Below, one piece after another: positions 27,242 through 35,896 of a stretch of 46,177 nucleotides of DNA; the stretch's first letter is position 1, and each line of letters opens with the position of its first letter. The translations under genes were made by a program, and so were the position numbers. The DNA is taken from contig JAAZBV010000049.1 of the NCBI GenBank assembly GCA_012513605.1, positions 1 to 46,177 on the forward strand. Reading direction: 5' to 3'. The stretch is from Desulfatiglans sp. Its GTDB lineage: Bacteria; Desulfobacterota; DSM-4660; Desulfatiglandales; HGW-15. A model generated the notes under the pieces. That model was not told where the DNA came from, searched no databases, and worked only from the letters and a program-made list of their open reading frames with translations.

Positions 27242-28123
27242 TCAGGCCTTTTTCTTTGTTGTGGAATTTTTTGTCTCTAAAAAACCCTTTTCAACAAGAT
27301 AAGAAATAATACCTTCAACCTGTGAGACTGCATCTCCTGTAAGTATGGCACCCTTTTTTTCCACACTGCTTCCTGCGAGTAACTGGTTGATCCTGTCAAA
27401 GGCGGGCTTGCTGCTGTCTGGGACTATAACCCTTTTTGGTTTTGGTCTTGGAGGGAAGGAGTTTTTTCGGATGACCTTTTTAATTGCCTGTTTTGTGTCA
27501 ACATCAATGATCCTGAATGGTGTCAACATGGCCTTCTGTTTCTGTTCGTAAGAAGGGAGGCGTTGTGCCATGCCTTCAAGTGACACGCTTAAGACGGCAG
27601 GCAACTGGAATTCTATCTCTTCTCTTATACCCTTACCTGCGTTTCTTATGGCCTTTGCTATTAAGACAGGTTTCAAACCTGTCTCTACATTAATAACATT
27701 CGAAACAAATGGCAATTTAAGGTTATGGGCAATAAATGCGCCAACCTGTCCATTCTGCTTATCAACAGACTCTTTACCGCATAATATAAGGTCGGCCTTC
27801 AATTCATGAATTCCCTGAGCGAGGAGTATAGATTTTGCCCATGAATCATACTCATCTTCTGTATCAATCCTGTAAACAGCATCTGCGCCGAGAGCAATGC
27901 AACGCCTTAGCTCTTTTTCAGCGATGAGGGGGCCAAGGGCAAGGATGAACACCTCAACAGTTTTATCTTTATCCTTGATCCCAAGAGCCAGTTCAAGTGC
28001 GGCCTCATCATAGGGGTTGATACGAAAAATGTTATCTTCAGGCATTATATAGTTATTGATCGGGTCGCACCCTGTCCTGGCATAAGTGAATGATAACTGC
28101 TTGGCACAAATGATAATTTTCAT
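27242..28123 (-). CDS. etfB: Electron transfer flavoprotein beta subunit, mft-linked
   Basis: A 293-residue EtfB-type protein: N-terminus MKIIICAKQ, then NPYDEAALELALGIKDK near 38-55, ILCGKESVDKQNGQVGAFIAHNLKLPFVSNVINV near 110-145 and LPAVLSVSLE near 178. The C-terminus is longer than usual, with a basic PRPKPKRVIVPDSSKPAF segment and a lysine-rich tail. I start at the ATG at 28123; an earlier in-frame ATG (28180) is inside a repeat-rich leader. It normally pairs with EtfA to carry electrons as FAD. EtfA is encoded 2.9 kb upstream, separated by the cytochrome and the Fe-S membrane protein. A GTAGAGACA-type palindrome lies inside the coding sequence (see the separate entry). Confidence 0.85.
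   Translation of the reverse strand: MKIIICAKQLSFTYARTGCDPINNYIMPEDNIFRINPYDEAALELALGIKDKDKTVEVFILALGPLIAEKELRRCIALGADAVYRIDTEDEYDSWAKSILLAQGIHELKADLILCGKESVDKQNGQVGAFIAHNLKLPFVSNVINVETGLKPVLIAKAIRNAGKGIREEIEFQLPAVLSVSLEGMAQRLPSYEQKQKAMLTPFRIIDVDTKQAIKKVIRKNSFPPRPKPKRVIVPDSSKPAFDRINQLLAGSSVEKKGAILTGDAVSQVEGIISYLVEKGFLETKNSTTKKKA
27664..27688 (-). repeat. GTAGAGACA-family palindrome inside etfB
   Basis: Arms AGACAGGTTT and AAACCTGTCT around one base, with the family's GTAG at one end, encode the residues VETGLKPVL of EtfB in frame. The same word, GTAGAGACAGGTTTG, opens the intergenic copy at 41039. It falls in a surface-variable stretch of EtfB. Confidence 0.75.
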
Positions 28124-28166
28124 ATTTAATCTCTCAGCCTGAAACGAAACTGAATATCTTAACCGT

Positions 28167-28250
28167 CTGGCACAGGGCACAGGCTAAGGGTACAAGGAAA
28201 GAAGATAACCTTGCGCCTTGCGCCTTGAGCCTTGTGCCGTGCGCCTCTCT
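28167..28250 (-). repeat. Inverted heptamer arrays between the Fe-S gene and etfB
   Basis: Directly after the stop codon of the Fe-S gene the minus strand reads as units GGCGCAC, GGCACAA, GGCTCAA, GGCGCAA, GGCGCAA. After a short pyrimidine-rich loop come inverted units TTGTACC, CTTAGCC, TGTGCCC, TGTGCCA. The arms are near-complementary. Confidence 0.8.
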
Positions 28251-28251
28251 T

Positions 28252-30126
28252 TTATCTCAACGCCCTCTCAACCACCTCAATTATATCCAGCACCTGCGGC
28301 GGCCTCTCCAGCTCAAGCCCGCTTATGCCGTCGCTTATCATGGTCTGGCAATAGGGACATGCTGTGCATACCACATCAACACCTTTTTCCGAAATCTCCT
28401 CAGACCTAATAATATTAAGCCTTTTACCAAGGTTTTCATGCAGCCACATACCTCCTCCGCCCCCACCGCAGCAGAATCCCTTTTCTTTTGATCTTGCAAG
28501 CTCTTCAAATCTAACCCCTGGGATACTTTTAACAATACCCCTTAATGGATCATATATATCATTACCTCTCCCAAGGTAACAGGGATCATGCAGCGTAACC
28601 TTCTTTTGCAGGGGGTACACAGGTGTAATTATCTTATTTTCTATAAGCCCCATTACATACTGGCTTGCATGGATCACTTCAAACTTATGGTTGCCATCAG
28701 TTTCCATCCACGGATATTCGTTTTTTAGCGTGTTAAAACAATGAGGGCACAGGGTTATTATCCTGTTTACATTATGTTCCCTTAATGTCTTAAGATTCTT
28801 CTTTGCTAAACTTATAAACAGCTCCTCATCTCCAAGCCTTCGGGCAGGGTCGCCGCAGCAAAGTTCATTGGCGCCCAGTATCCTGAAATTAATACCGGCC
28901 TTTTGTAGTATAGTCACGAGCGCCCTTGAGACCTCCTGATAGCGTGGATGAAAAGCCCCTGAGCAGCCTGTCCAGATAACTATCTCAACATCCCTCTCAT
29001 CAGGCCTTGTGACCTTAACGCCTCGATTCATTGCCCACTCTGCCTTGTGTGATACACCCTTCCCGTTTACATCACCATACAGTTCAAGTGACCTTATCAT
29101 GGGGCGTGCCTCTATTGGCAGTTCGCCTTTACCCATTGTGAGATACCGCCTGATCTCCACGACCTTGTCCAGCGGCACTACATAAACCGGACATGCCTCA
29201 ACACAGGCCATGCATGTGGTGCATGACCATATCTCATCCGGTAAGATGCATGAATCAAGGGACATGTTTTTACCTGATACAGCAATCTCATGGATCGCCT
29301 TTACTATTTTCTTTGGAGAAAGGGGTTTTCCTGATATAAATGCCGGACAGCTCTCTTCACATCTTCCGCATGAAACACATGCCTCGATTTCAAGTATCTG
29401 TTTCCATGAAAATTCACCAACATGGTTGCTACCGGGTGCCCCTTCATATGACACGGGCCTCAGTTCTCCCCTGTTACCCTGTTTTTTAAAGATTATATTC
29501 AGAGGAGAAATAATAAGGTGCCTGAAAAAGGTAAAGGGGATCAGGGCTATCAGCAGGATAAACAAATAAAGGTGTATCCTTATCATGATCTGCATCAATA
29601 AAGGTGATGCCGGGAATATGAAAGATAAACAGTAGCCAATCGGAGAGACCCAGAGATTTTCAGGCATTACAATGCCAAGCCTTATACCTTCAATCATGAA
29701 CCCGGTAATGAGAATCATTATCAGGATAAGAATGGGTAAAAGGCTTACTTTCTGGCCGATATTATCTTTTGATGTTGCGCGTCTTATAAAAATTATTATT
29801 GCGGCGGCAAGAAACAGGATACCGACAATATCAAGCAGCACAGAGATTATGCATGATAAAAGACCGGGCATTATCAGCCTGGTTTGCGCCAGTATAATGA
29901 TCATGATGGGCAGCAGGCACCCCCAGAAAACTACTACATGAAGAATCCCGACAACAGGTTTTCTGAGTATGGTTTTATGGTTAAGCAGATAGGCAATAAG
30001 ATATCCAGGCCCTTTCAGGCATCTTTCCGGCCTGCCTGACCTGATGATGCAGAATATTTTTACAAGGCCAATGCCCATAATAAGAATGGCAAGGGAGAGG
30101 AGCAAAAGATCTAAAGATGAAGGCAT
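28252..30126 (-). CDS. Membrane Fe-S oxidoreductase, NarI/HdrD-like (ETF:quinone type)
   Basis: A 624-residue inner-membrane protein. The N-terminal ~220 residues contain about six hydrophobic helices resembling the cytochrome-b-like NarI/DsrM domain. Two [4Fe-4S] ferredoxin motifs follow: CVSCGRCEESCPAF near 250 and CTTCMACVEACPVY near 308. The C-terminal half has two HdrD-type CCG domains: NELCCGDPARR with LCPHC, and HDPCYLGRGND with GFCCGGGGGGMW and CTACPYC. This layout is that of the ETF:(methyl)menaquinone oxidoreductases of syntrophic and related bacteria. It begins one base after the heptaheme cytochrome stop, with AGGGGG upstream. Inferred role: pass electrons from EtfAB to quinone or to the cytochrome. 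Confidence 0.88.
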   Translation of the reverse strand: MPSSLDLLLLSLAILIMGIGLVKIFCIIRSGRPERCLKGPGYLIAYLLNHKTILRKPVVGILHVVVFWGCLLPIMIIILAQTRLIMPGLLSCIISVLLDIVGILFLAAAIIIFIRRATSKDNIGQKVSLLPILILIMILITGFMIEGIRLGIVMPENLWVSPIGYCLSFIFPASPLLMQIMIRIHLYLFILLIALIPFTFFRHLIISPLNIIFKKQGNRGELRPVSYEGAPGSNHVGEFSWKQILEIEACVSCGRCEESCPAFISGKPLSPKKIVKAIHEIAVSGKNMSLDSCILPDEIWSCTTCMACVEACPVYVVPLDKVVEIRRYLTMGKGELPIEARPMIRSLELYGDVNGKGVSHKAEWAMNRGVKVTRPDERDVEIVIWTGCSGAFHPRYQEVSRALVTILQKAGINFRILGANELCCGDPARRLGDEELFISLAKKNLKTLREHNVNRIITLCPHCFNTLKNEYPWMETDGNHKFEVIHASQYVMGLIENKIITPVYPLQKKVTLHDPCYLGRGNDIYDPLRGIVKSIPGVRFEELARSKEKGFCCGGGGGGMWLHENLGKRLNIIRSEEISEKGVDVVCTACPYCQTMISDGISGLELERPPQVLDIIEVVERALR

Positions 30127-30127
30127 C

Positions 30128-30895
30128 TTAAAATTTCCCCCTTTTACCCTGTTTCCATGGGGCCTTTGTGATAAACATTACAACAAGGATTAATATAACA
30201 AGGATAAGTATCTGGGTGATTATAGAAAGACTATAATTTGGCAAACCGGAATTGCTGACAGGATGAAACCTGCCCGTCATGGCATTTTTATTATCCTTCA
30301 TATGACACTTTGCACAGTCATCATCTGAAACCTTTTCATCTGTTCCATGTATTGCCATACCCTGATGGCAGCCAGTGCAGTTTACTTCATTAAACTCCCT
30401 GCTAAAATCCTGCTTTTTATGTGACCTGATCCTGATAGGTGTAAAGCCTTTCATATAATCGCTTTTACCATACTGTGCTTCATGACATCCGCTGCACGTC
30501 ACCTCAAGGTGTGCCCTGTTGATTGATGAATTATCCATGCCTGCTGGCAGAATATTGTGTTTTGTATGGCATGAATAACATTCGGGCCTTGATTCTACTG
30601 TTGCTGATGCACCATGCAGATTCGCCTGCTGGTGGCACATATTGCAGTTCACCTTCTCTTTCACACCGCCAGCTTCATGTCCCTCTTGTATGTAAGGATG
30701 ACATTCAGTGCATGCCATAGTGGCCCCATGAATGGAAGAGCTGTATTCTGTAACAGATATCTGGGGGATATCTTTATTTCGGCTGTTACCATGACATGAG
30801 ATGCAGTCACTCATTTCATAGGCAAAAATGCCACAAGGCATAAACCATACAAAAATAATAAGTAAATAGATTTTTTTTAAACAAATATTTTTCAT
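30128..30895 (-). CDS. Membrane-anchored heptaheme c-type cytochrome
   Basis: A 255-residue protein starting at the ATG at 30895 with a signal peptide (KKIYLLIIFVWFMPCGIFA). Seven CxxCH heme motifs follow: CISCH, CTECH, CNMCH, CYSCH, CSGCH, CTGCH and CAKCH. A single C-terminal transmembrane helix (LSIITQILILVILILVVMFI) and a basic cytoplasmic tail anchor it with the hemes in the periplasm. An in-frame ATG at 30943 would put a charged extension before the signal peptide and is unlikely. It sits between etfA and the Fe-S membrane protein, so it probably accepts electrons from quinol or directly from that protein and passes them to a periplasmic acceptor. Confidence 0.9.
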   Translation of the reverse strand: MKNICLKKIYLLIIFVWFMPCGIFAYEMSDCISCHGNSRNKDIPQISVTEYSSSIHGATMACTECHPYIQEGHEAGGVKEKVNCNMCHQQANLHGASATVESRPECYSCHTKHNILPAGMDNSSINRAHLEVTCSGCHEAQYGKSDYMKGFTPIRIRSHKKQDFSREFNEVNCTGCHQGMAIHGTDEKVSDDDCAKCHMKDNKNAMTGRFHPVSNSGLPNYSLSIITQILILVILILVVMFITKAPWKQGKRGKF

Positions 30896-30942
30896 ATCAT
30901 GCAAGAGCCCTTCGTATTTCGTATCAAACTTTTTGTCTTTCA

Positions 30943-30977
30943 CTGGAACCCTCGAACCCTTGACCCCTTGAACCCTA
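30943..30977 (-). repeat. Eight-base-period repeat after etfA
   Basis: Immediately past the etfA TAA the minus strand reads as about four 8-base units of the GGGTTCAAG/GGTTCGAG type. It is closely related to the 6991-7025 array upstream of folC. Confidence 0.7.
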
Positions 30978-30978
30978 T

Positions 30979-31989
30979 TTATACCCTTTCTTTAATTTCC
31001 CTTACCCTCTCAATCAAAAGAGGAATAATCTCCTTTAAATCACCCACAACGCCAAGGTCAGAAACCCTGAAGATCCTTGCCCTTGCATCTTTATTAATGG
31101 AAATTACATGTTTGGCCTTTTCCATGCCGGCGCTGTACTCATTTGCCCCGGATATACCGCAATTAATTATGAGATCAGGCACAATAGTCTTCCCTGTCTG
31201 GCCGATCTGCCTCTCAAATGGTAATAACTGCAAATCGATCACAGGTCTTGTGCCGCCAACCGATGCGCCTATCTCCTTCGCAATGTCATGGATAATATTA
31301 AATGCATCACCTTTTCCCGCACCCCTGCCCCCTGCCACAACAATACTTGCATCTTTTATTGATAGATTTTCTGGTGAAGCTTTAATCACCTTAATTACTT
31401 TAGCAGCGAGTGTGCCCTCATCAATCTCAGGGGCTATTACCTCTACATGTGTAGCTACCTGGCTCTTATAAGGGTTTACAGCACTTAATACTGATGGAAG
31501 ATATGAAATGACCGGCGGATTATCTGTGTTTATTACCACCTCTTCAAAAAGATACCCGTTTGATACCGGCCTTATTGCAACAGCTCTAGCCTCTTCATCA
31601 AATCGGAAGTCCATTGCCCTTGTTACAAGGGCGCTATTCATCATTGCAGCAAGCCTGGGTGCAAGGTCTGATCTACCTTCATTATGGGCTAGAAGAATGC
31701 ATGATAAGCTGCGACCATCTACATGATCAAATAACGCCCTCGCAAAAAGCTCTCCATTATACCTGTTCAGAGATTCATGGTTGATATGGATAATCCTGTC
31801 AGCGCCCCCATCTTTTAATGAGGTCATTACAGCATCTTCAGGCGTACCCATAATTACAGCAGTCACCATGCCGTTTTCGCCGCTCCTGCTTATAATACCC
31901 CTTGCCTCTGCTATCAGGCCAAAGGCCGCCTCATCAACAGCATCACCTGTGTGAGCAGCAATAATCCATATGTCTCTGTTTACTGTCAA
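30979..31989 (-). CDS. etfA: Electron transfer flavoprotein alpha subunit, mft-linked
   Basis: A 336-residue EtfA. The start is a TTG at 31987-31989 overlapping the stop of the preceding OYE gene (TTGA), with AGGAAGG upstream; it gives MTVNRDIWIIAAHTGD. The FAD-binding C-terminal domain shows VAGGRGAGKGDAF near 205, GGTRPVIDLQLLPFERQIGQTGK near 240, and the signature NCGISGANEYSAGM near 275, where most EtfA proteins have GISGAIQH: the Q-H pair is changed to N-E. Then VISINKDARARIFRVSDLGVVGDL. With EtfB it should form a soluble electron carrier, here placed between the OYE flavoproteins and the membrane Fe-S protein. Confidence 0.86.
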   Translation of the reverse strand: MTVNRDIWIIAAHTGDAVDEAAFGLIAEARGIISRSGENGMVTAVIMGTPEDAVMTSLKDGGADRIIHINHESLNRYNGELFARALFDHVDGRSLSCILLAHNEGRSDLAPRLAAMMNSALVTRAMDFRFDEEARAVAIRPVSNGYLFEEVVINTDNPPVISYLPSVLSAVNPYKSQVATHVEVIAPEIDEGTLAAKVIKVIKASPENLSIKDASIVVAGGRGAGKGDAFNIIHDIAKEIGASVGGTRPVIDLQLLPFERQIGQTGKTIVPDLIINCGISGANEYSAGMEKAKHVISINKDARARIFRVSDLGVVGDLKEIIPLLIERVREIKERV

Positions 31990-33944
31990 ACTTGCCTTCC
32001 TAGCCTGTGGCCATCGACAATGGCCATGTCTGTTTTTCTGGGGGCAACACAATCCCCTGCCCGGTAAAGCTCTTTAACCCTTCCTTTAAGCTCAAAATAC
32101 AACTGGTCACATGAGGTACTGCCAACCGCAAGCACAATGGTGTTATACCCTGTAAAATCCATCATCTGATTTGAATATACATGAAGCCCCTTCACAACAG
32201 TGCCCTGTATCTCAAGCACAGCTATATCAGGTGTAAAGGTCACCCCCTTTTCCGCCAGCCTCTTTCTTGTGAGATAGAGATCCTGCAAGGGACCAAGGTT
32301 ACCGCCAGTAAAAAGGGATGATGTGATAATATGCACCTCTCTCCCCCTGTCTGCAAGGAACTCCGCTGTGCCTGTTGCCTGATGGTGGCCGTCATTATCT
32401 ATGAGCAGCACCTTTTTTCCAACCTCAACCTCTTCCTTTAATACCTGCACAGTATTTACAACATCGGTGGAGGAGTATTCACCGGGGAAAGGATGATTCT
32501 TTGGCACTGAACCGGTTGCAATAATTACAGCATCAGGCGATTCAGCTAGTACTGTTTCTGCGGTCGCCTCTGTTCCAAGCCTTATATCTATATCAAGTTT
32601 ATTAACCTGGCTCAGTAACCATCTTGTAACGCCCGTAATCTCCTGTCTCCCTGCTGCCCTTCCTGCTATAAGATTCTGGCCGCCGGGCTCCTCATTCTTT
32701 TCAAAGAGTAAAACCCTGTGTTTACGCAGGGCAGCAGTACGCGCAGCCTCAAGGCCCGCTGGCCCTGCCCCGACAATGACCACCTTTTTCTGTGATTTGC
32801 ATGGTGTCATTTTACCGATACCTATATGCTCTTCGTAGCCCACCGCAGGATTCTGGACGCACCCGAGTGTGTAACCAAGCCCCATACGGGCAATGCACCC
32901 CTGATTGCATGCAATACACTGTCTTATATCCTCGGTTCTCCCCTCCATTGCCTTGTTTGGAAACTCCGGGTCACAAATGAGCGCCCTTACCATACCAATC
33001 ATGTCAGCATGGCCATCTGCGAGGATATTCTCTGCAAGGTGAGGGTCATTTATCCTGTTGGTACAGAATACCGGGAGGTCAATTACAGAGCGTATAGCCG
33101 ATGCAAGGGGCACAGTATAGGCCAGCGGTGTATGCATGGAACCTTCAACAAGGAAAAGATTGTGAAAAGTGCCGAGGCTCAGGTTCATAAAGTCTAGCTG
33201 GCCTGTTTTCTCAACACGCACAGCAATCCTCTTTGCATCCTCAAGGGTGATCCCTCCCCTGGGGTGCATCTCGTCTGCATTAAGTCTTATGCCAAGGGTA
33301 AAGCCCTCACCAACCGCCCTTCTTACAGAATCTATCACCTCAAGACAGAATCTCATGCGGTTTTCAAGGCTTCCTCCATATTCATCCTCCCTGTGATTGG
33401 TTGCATGGGACAAGAACTGCCTGACAAGGGAGCTGTGGCCCAGTTGAAGCTCTATTCCATCAAAGCCCCCCTCGACAGCGTAGATGGCGCTTCTTGCATA
33501 ATACTCACAGCACTCCCTGATATCCTCTACCTCCATCTCCTTGCATGTCTCCCTGAAAAGGGGGTCAGCCCCTGGAGATGGCCCCCAGACAGGAAGCCTT
33601 GATATGGTGCCATCTGCCTGCATCCCGTTGTGGTTAAGCTGCGCAAATATCTTTGTGTCATACTGGTGAATAGCGTAGGTCAGCCTTTTATAGCCATGCA
33701 CCACCTCAGGCGCAAATGCATCCACAAGCTTGTCATAGGCATGATCGGAGGGGTGAACTGTGAGTTCCTCGGTTGTAATAAGACCGCAGCCCCCCTTTGC
33801 CCTTTCAGTATAATAAAAAATGTGTCTGTCGCTTATCCGCTGATCTTCGCCAAAATTGGTCATGTGTGCGGCAAAATGAATGCGGTTTGGGACAACTACG
33901 CTACCGATCTTGAGTGGGCTGAAAAGATACCTGAATTCACTCAT
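31986..33944 (-). CDS. Mycofactocin-linked FadH/OYE-family oxidoreductase (copy 1)
   Basis: A 652-residue Fe-S flavoprotein. Residues ~1-350 form an OYE-type FMN barrel (LFSPLKIGSVVVPNRIHFAAHMTNFG, FAQLNHNG, HREDEYGGSLENRMRF). The [4Fe-4S] ligands are C-x2-C-x3-C...C (CIACNQGCIARM...GCVQNPAVG). An FAD/NAD(P)-binding domain starts at VVIVGAGPAGLEAA near 390. It resembles 2,4-dienoyl-CoA reductase, but the catalytic Tyr of the usual GY-L motif is Ser here (GHSSLVRQFL). Families of this type are known next to mycofactocin genes in several phyla, with unknown substrate. Its ATG overlaps the stop of copy 2 as ATGA, and etfA overlaps its own stop, so it is tightly coupled on both sides. Confidence 0.87.
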   Translation of the reverse strand: MSEFRYLFSPLKIGSVVVPNRIHFAAHMTNFGEDQRISDRHIFYYTERAKGGCGLITTEELTVHPSDHAYDKLVDAFAPEVVHGYKRLTYAIHQYDTKIFAQLNHNGMQADGTISRLPVWGPSPGADPLFRETCKEMEVEDIRECCEYYARSAIYAVEGGFDGIELQLGHSSLVRQFLSHATNHREDEYGGSLENRMRFCLEVIDSVRRAVGEGFTLGIRLNADEMHPRGGITLEDAKRIAVRVEKTGQLDFMNLSLGTFHNLFLVEGSMHTPLAYTVPLASAIRSVIDLPVFCTNRINDPHLAENILADGHADMIGMVRALICDPEFPNKAMEGRTEDIRQCIACNQGCIARMGLGYTLGCVQNPAVGYEEHIGIGKMTPCKSQKKVVIVGAGPAGLEAARTAALRKHRVLLFEKNEEPGGQNLIAGRAAGRQEITGVTRWLLSQVNKLDIDIRLGTEATAETVLAESPDAVIIATGSVPKNHPFPGEYSSTDVVNTVQVLKEEVEVGKKVLLIDNDGHHQATGTAEFLADRGREVHIITSSLFTGGNLGPLQDLYLTRKRLAEKGVTFTPDIAVLEIQGTVVKGLHVYSNQMMDFTGYNTIVLAVGSTSCDQLYFELKGRVKELYRAGDCVAPRKTDMAIVDGHRLGRQV

Positions 33945-35890
33945 ATCAATTCCCCAACTCTTCTCGCCTCAAGAAAGGCCATGTCAATACCCCTTGGGGC
34001 AACACAGTCACCGACCCGGTAAAGCTCATTAACCTTTCCTTTAAGACCCATGTATAATTTATCATCTGCCCTGTTTCCCATATCGAGTATTATTGTGTCA
34101 TATCCCTCAAGTATTACAGGCCTGTTGGTATAGATATCTGTAAATCTTGCTTTTAATGAATTGATCTCTTCTATACGCAGGTCAGATGTAAATATAACCC
34201 CCTTCTGTAATAGCCGCTGTCTTGTAGTGGAGAGATCACCGAGTGGAGAAAGTTCTATACCGATAAAGAGATCGCTGGTAACCATGTGCACACTTTTCCC
34301 CAGGTCAGCAAGGTACTCAACAGTAGCAGCCGCATGATGCCCGCCGTTTTCATCTATAAAGAGTATTTTTTCTTTAATTGGGTATGAGCCCTGAAGTACC
34401 TCCCAAACATTCAGAACATGGGGCGGGCCATACTCACCAGGCACAGGCTTAACACGGGGGTAGCTCCCTGTTGCCACAATAACAACATCAGGGTTTTCCT
34501 TTAACATCATCTCAGTTGTTGCTTCGATTCCGGTAATAATAGGGGTTTCAAGTTTTTCTGTCATTCGCATGAGATATGTAACAATCGCCCCCATGCCCTG
34601 GCGCTTTGGTCTCTTTTTAATAAGGTTTATCTGACCCCCCAGCTGATCTGCCTTTTCAAATATCTTTACAGCATGACCCCTTTCGGCTGCTGTCCTCGCT
34701 GCCTCAAGCCCTGCAGGCCCCGCTCCTATTACAATAACCCTTTTTCGTATAAACTTTTTTACTGGCGCAACAGGTTTTGGATTTCCTTCAAATCCCACCT
34801 CAGGGTTCTGTATACAGCCGATCCGCTTTTTATTGTTAACCCTGCCTATGCACCCCTTGTTATCCCTTACACAGTATCGTATATCTTTAATTCGGCCTTC
34901 CTTTGCCTTTATGATCATGTCCGGGTCGCATATGAGGTTCCTGATAAAACCCACTGCATCTGCCTGCCCCTTTTCAAGGATCTCCTCTGCCATCATGGGG
35001 GAACTTATCTGGTGGCTTGCAATTACAGGTATCTTAACATTCGCCTTCAGAAGTTCAGCGGCATCGATTGAGAAACCGGGCGGTGTATGCATGGATGCCA
35101 TGGATAGGTAAAGGCTGTAATAAGTGCCTACTGTTGTATTTATATATGAGGCAAGACCCTTCTCCTCAAATGTTTTAGCGAACTGTTTTGACTCTTCAGG
35201 TGTAATAGCCCCCCAGAACTTTTCATCAACACAAAGCCTTACACCGATGGCAAAATCCTCTCCAGCTGCCGACTTTACCTTTTCAAGCAGCTCAATGGCA
35301 AAACGCATCCTGTTTTGTAGACTCCCGCCATATTCATCTTCACGATGATTTGTAAGTGGAGAGAGAAACTGCCTTATGAGTGATTCTGCGCCCATGTCTA
35401 TCTCAACACCATCGAAGCCTGCATCCCTTGCAATCACCGCTGCATTTGTAAAGGAGTCTATTACCTCGTGGATGTCCTCAATCTCCATGGGTTTTGATAC
35501 CTCTCCGAAGCTGATATCGGAATTTGCCGACGGCCCCCACACCTCTTTTCTTGTTATGGCGCCGCTGCTCTGAAACCCGTGATGAATAAGCTGAGCAAAG
35601 ATGCGTGAATCATGTGAATGGATTGAGTCTGTAAATTTTTTAAATTGGCTGATTACTGAAGGCTCATAGAAATTAATGAGAGATCCCCAGGGCCTGTTAT
35701 CAGGATGGATACAGAGTTCACCCAAAATAATCAGGCCGCATCTCCCCTTTGCCCTTCTTGTATAATACGCTGTGTGTTTTTCGTTGACCTCCCCGCGTTT
35801 TGAAAAATTGGTACGATGTGCAAGAAAAATGGCCCTGTTGGAGAGAGTAATATTATTGATTTGAATGGGTTTGAATAGATGGTCAAACAT
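33941..35890 (-). CDS. Mycofactocin-linked FadH/OYE-family oxidoreductase (copy 2)
   Basis: A 649-residue paralogue of the next gene with the same plan: an OYE barrel (LFKPIQINNITLSNRAIFLAHRTNFS, FAQLIHHG, HREDEYGGSLQNRMRF), cluster cysteines in CVRDNKGCIGRVNNKKRIGCIQNPEVG and an FAD domain from VIVIGAGPAGLEAA. Here the first two cysteines are spaced C-x6-C (CVRDNKGC) where copy 1 has CIACNQGC; the second ligand Cys of the usual set is therefore replaced by Asp/Asn, which may affect the cluster. The OYE catalytic Tyr is again Ser (GAESLIRQFL). It starts six bases after mftC stops. Possibly the two copies form a heterodimer. Confidence 0.87.
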   Translation of the reverse strand: MFDHLFKPIQINNITLSNRAIFLAHRTNFSKRGEVNEKHTAYYTRRAKGRCGLIILGELCIHPDNRPWGSLINFYEPSVISQFKKFTDSIHSHDSRIFAQLIHHGFQSSGAITRKEVWGPSANSDISFGEVSKPMEIEDIHEVIDSFTNAAVIARDAGFDGVEIDMGAESLIRQFLSPLTNHREDEYGGSLQNRMRFAIELLEKVKSAAGEDFAIGVRLCVDEKFWGAITPEESKQFAKTFEEKGLASYINTTVGTYYSLYLSMASMHTPPGFSIDAAELLKANVKIPVIASHQISSPMMAEEILEKGQADAVGFIRNLICDPDMIIKAKEGRIKDIRYCVRDNKGCIGRVNNKKRIGCIQNPEVGFEGNPKPVAPVKKFIRKRVIVIGAGPAGLEAARTAAERGHAVKIFEKADQLGGQINLIKKRPKRQGMGAIVTYLMRMTEKLETPIITGIEATTEMMLKENPDVVIVATGSYPRVKPVPGEYGPPHVLNVWEVLQGSYPIKEKILFIDENGGHHAAATVEYLADLGKSVHMVTSDLFIGIELSPLGDLSTTRQRLLQKGVIFTSDLRIEEINSLKARFTDIYTNRPVILEGYDTIILDMGNRADDKLYMGLKGKVNELYRVGDCVAPRGIDMAFLEARRVGELI

Positions 35891-35896
35891 GCTTAA

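Noticed and set aside
28167-28250. CRISPR-like repeated units in several gaps.
   Set aside because: The units are only 7-8 bases and contiguous, with no spacers and no cas genes.
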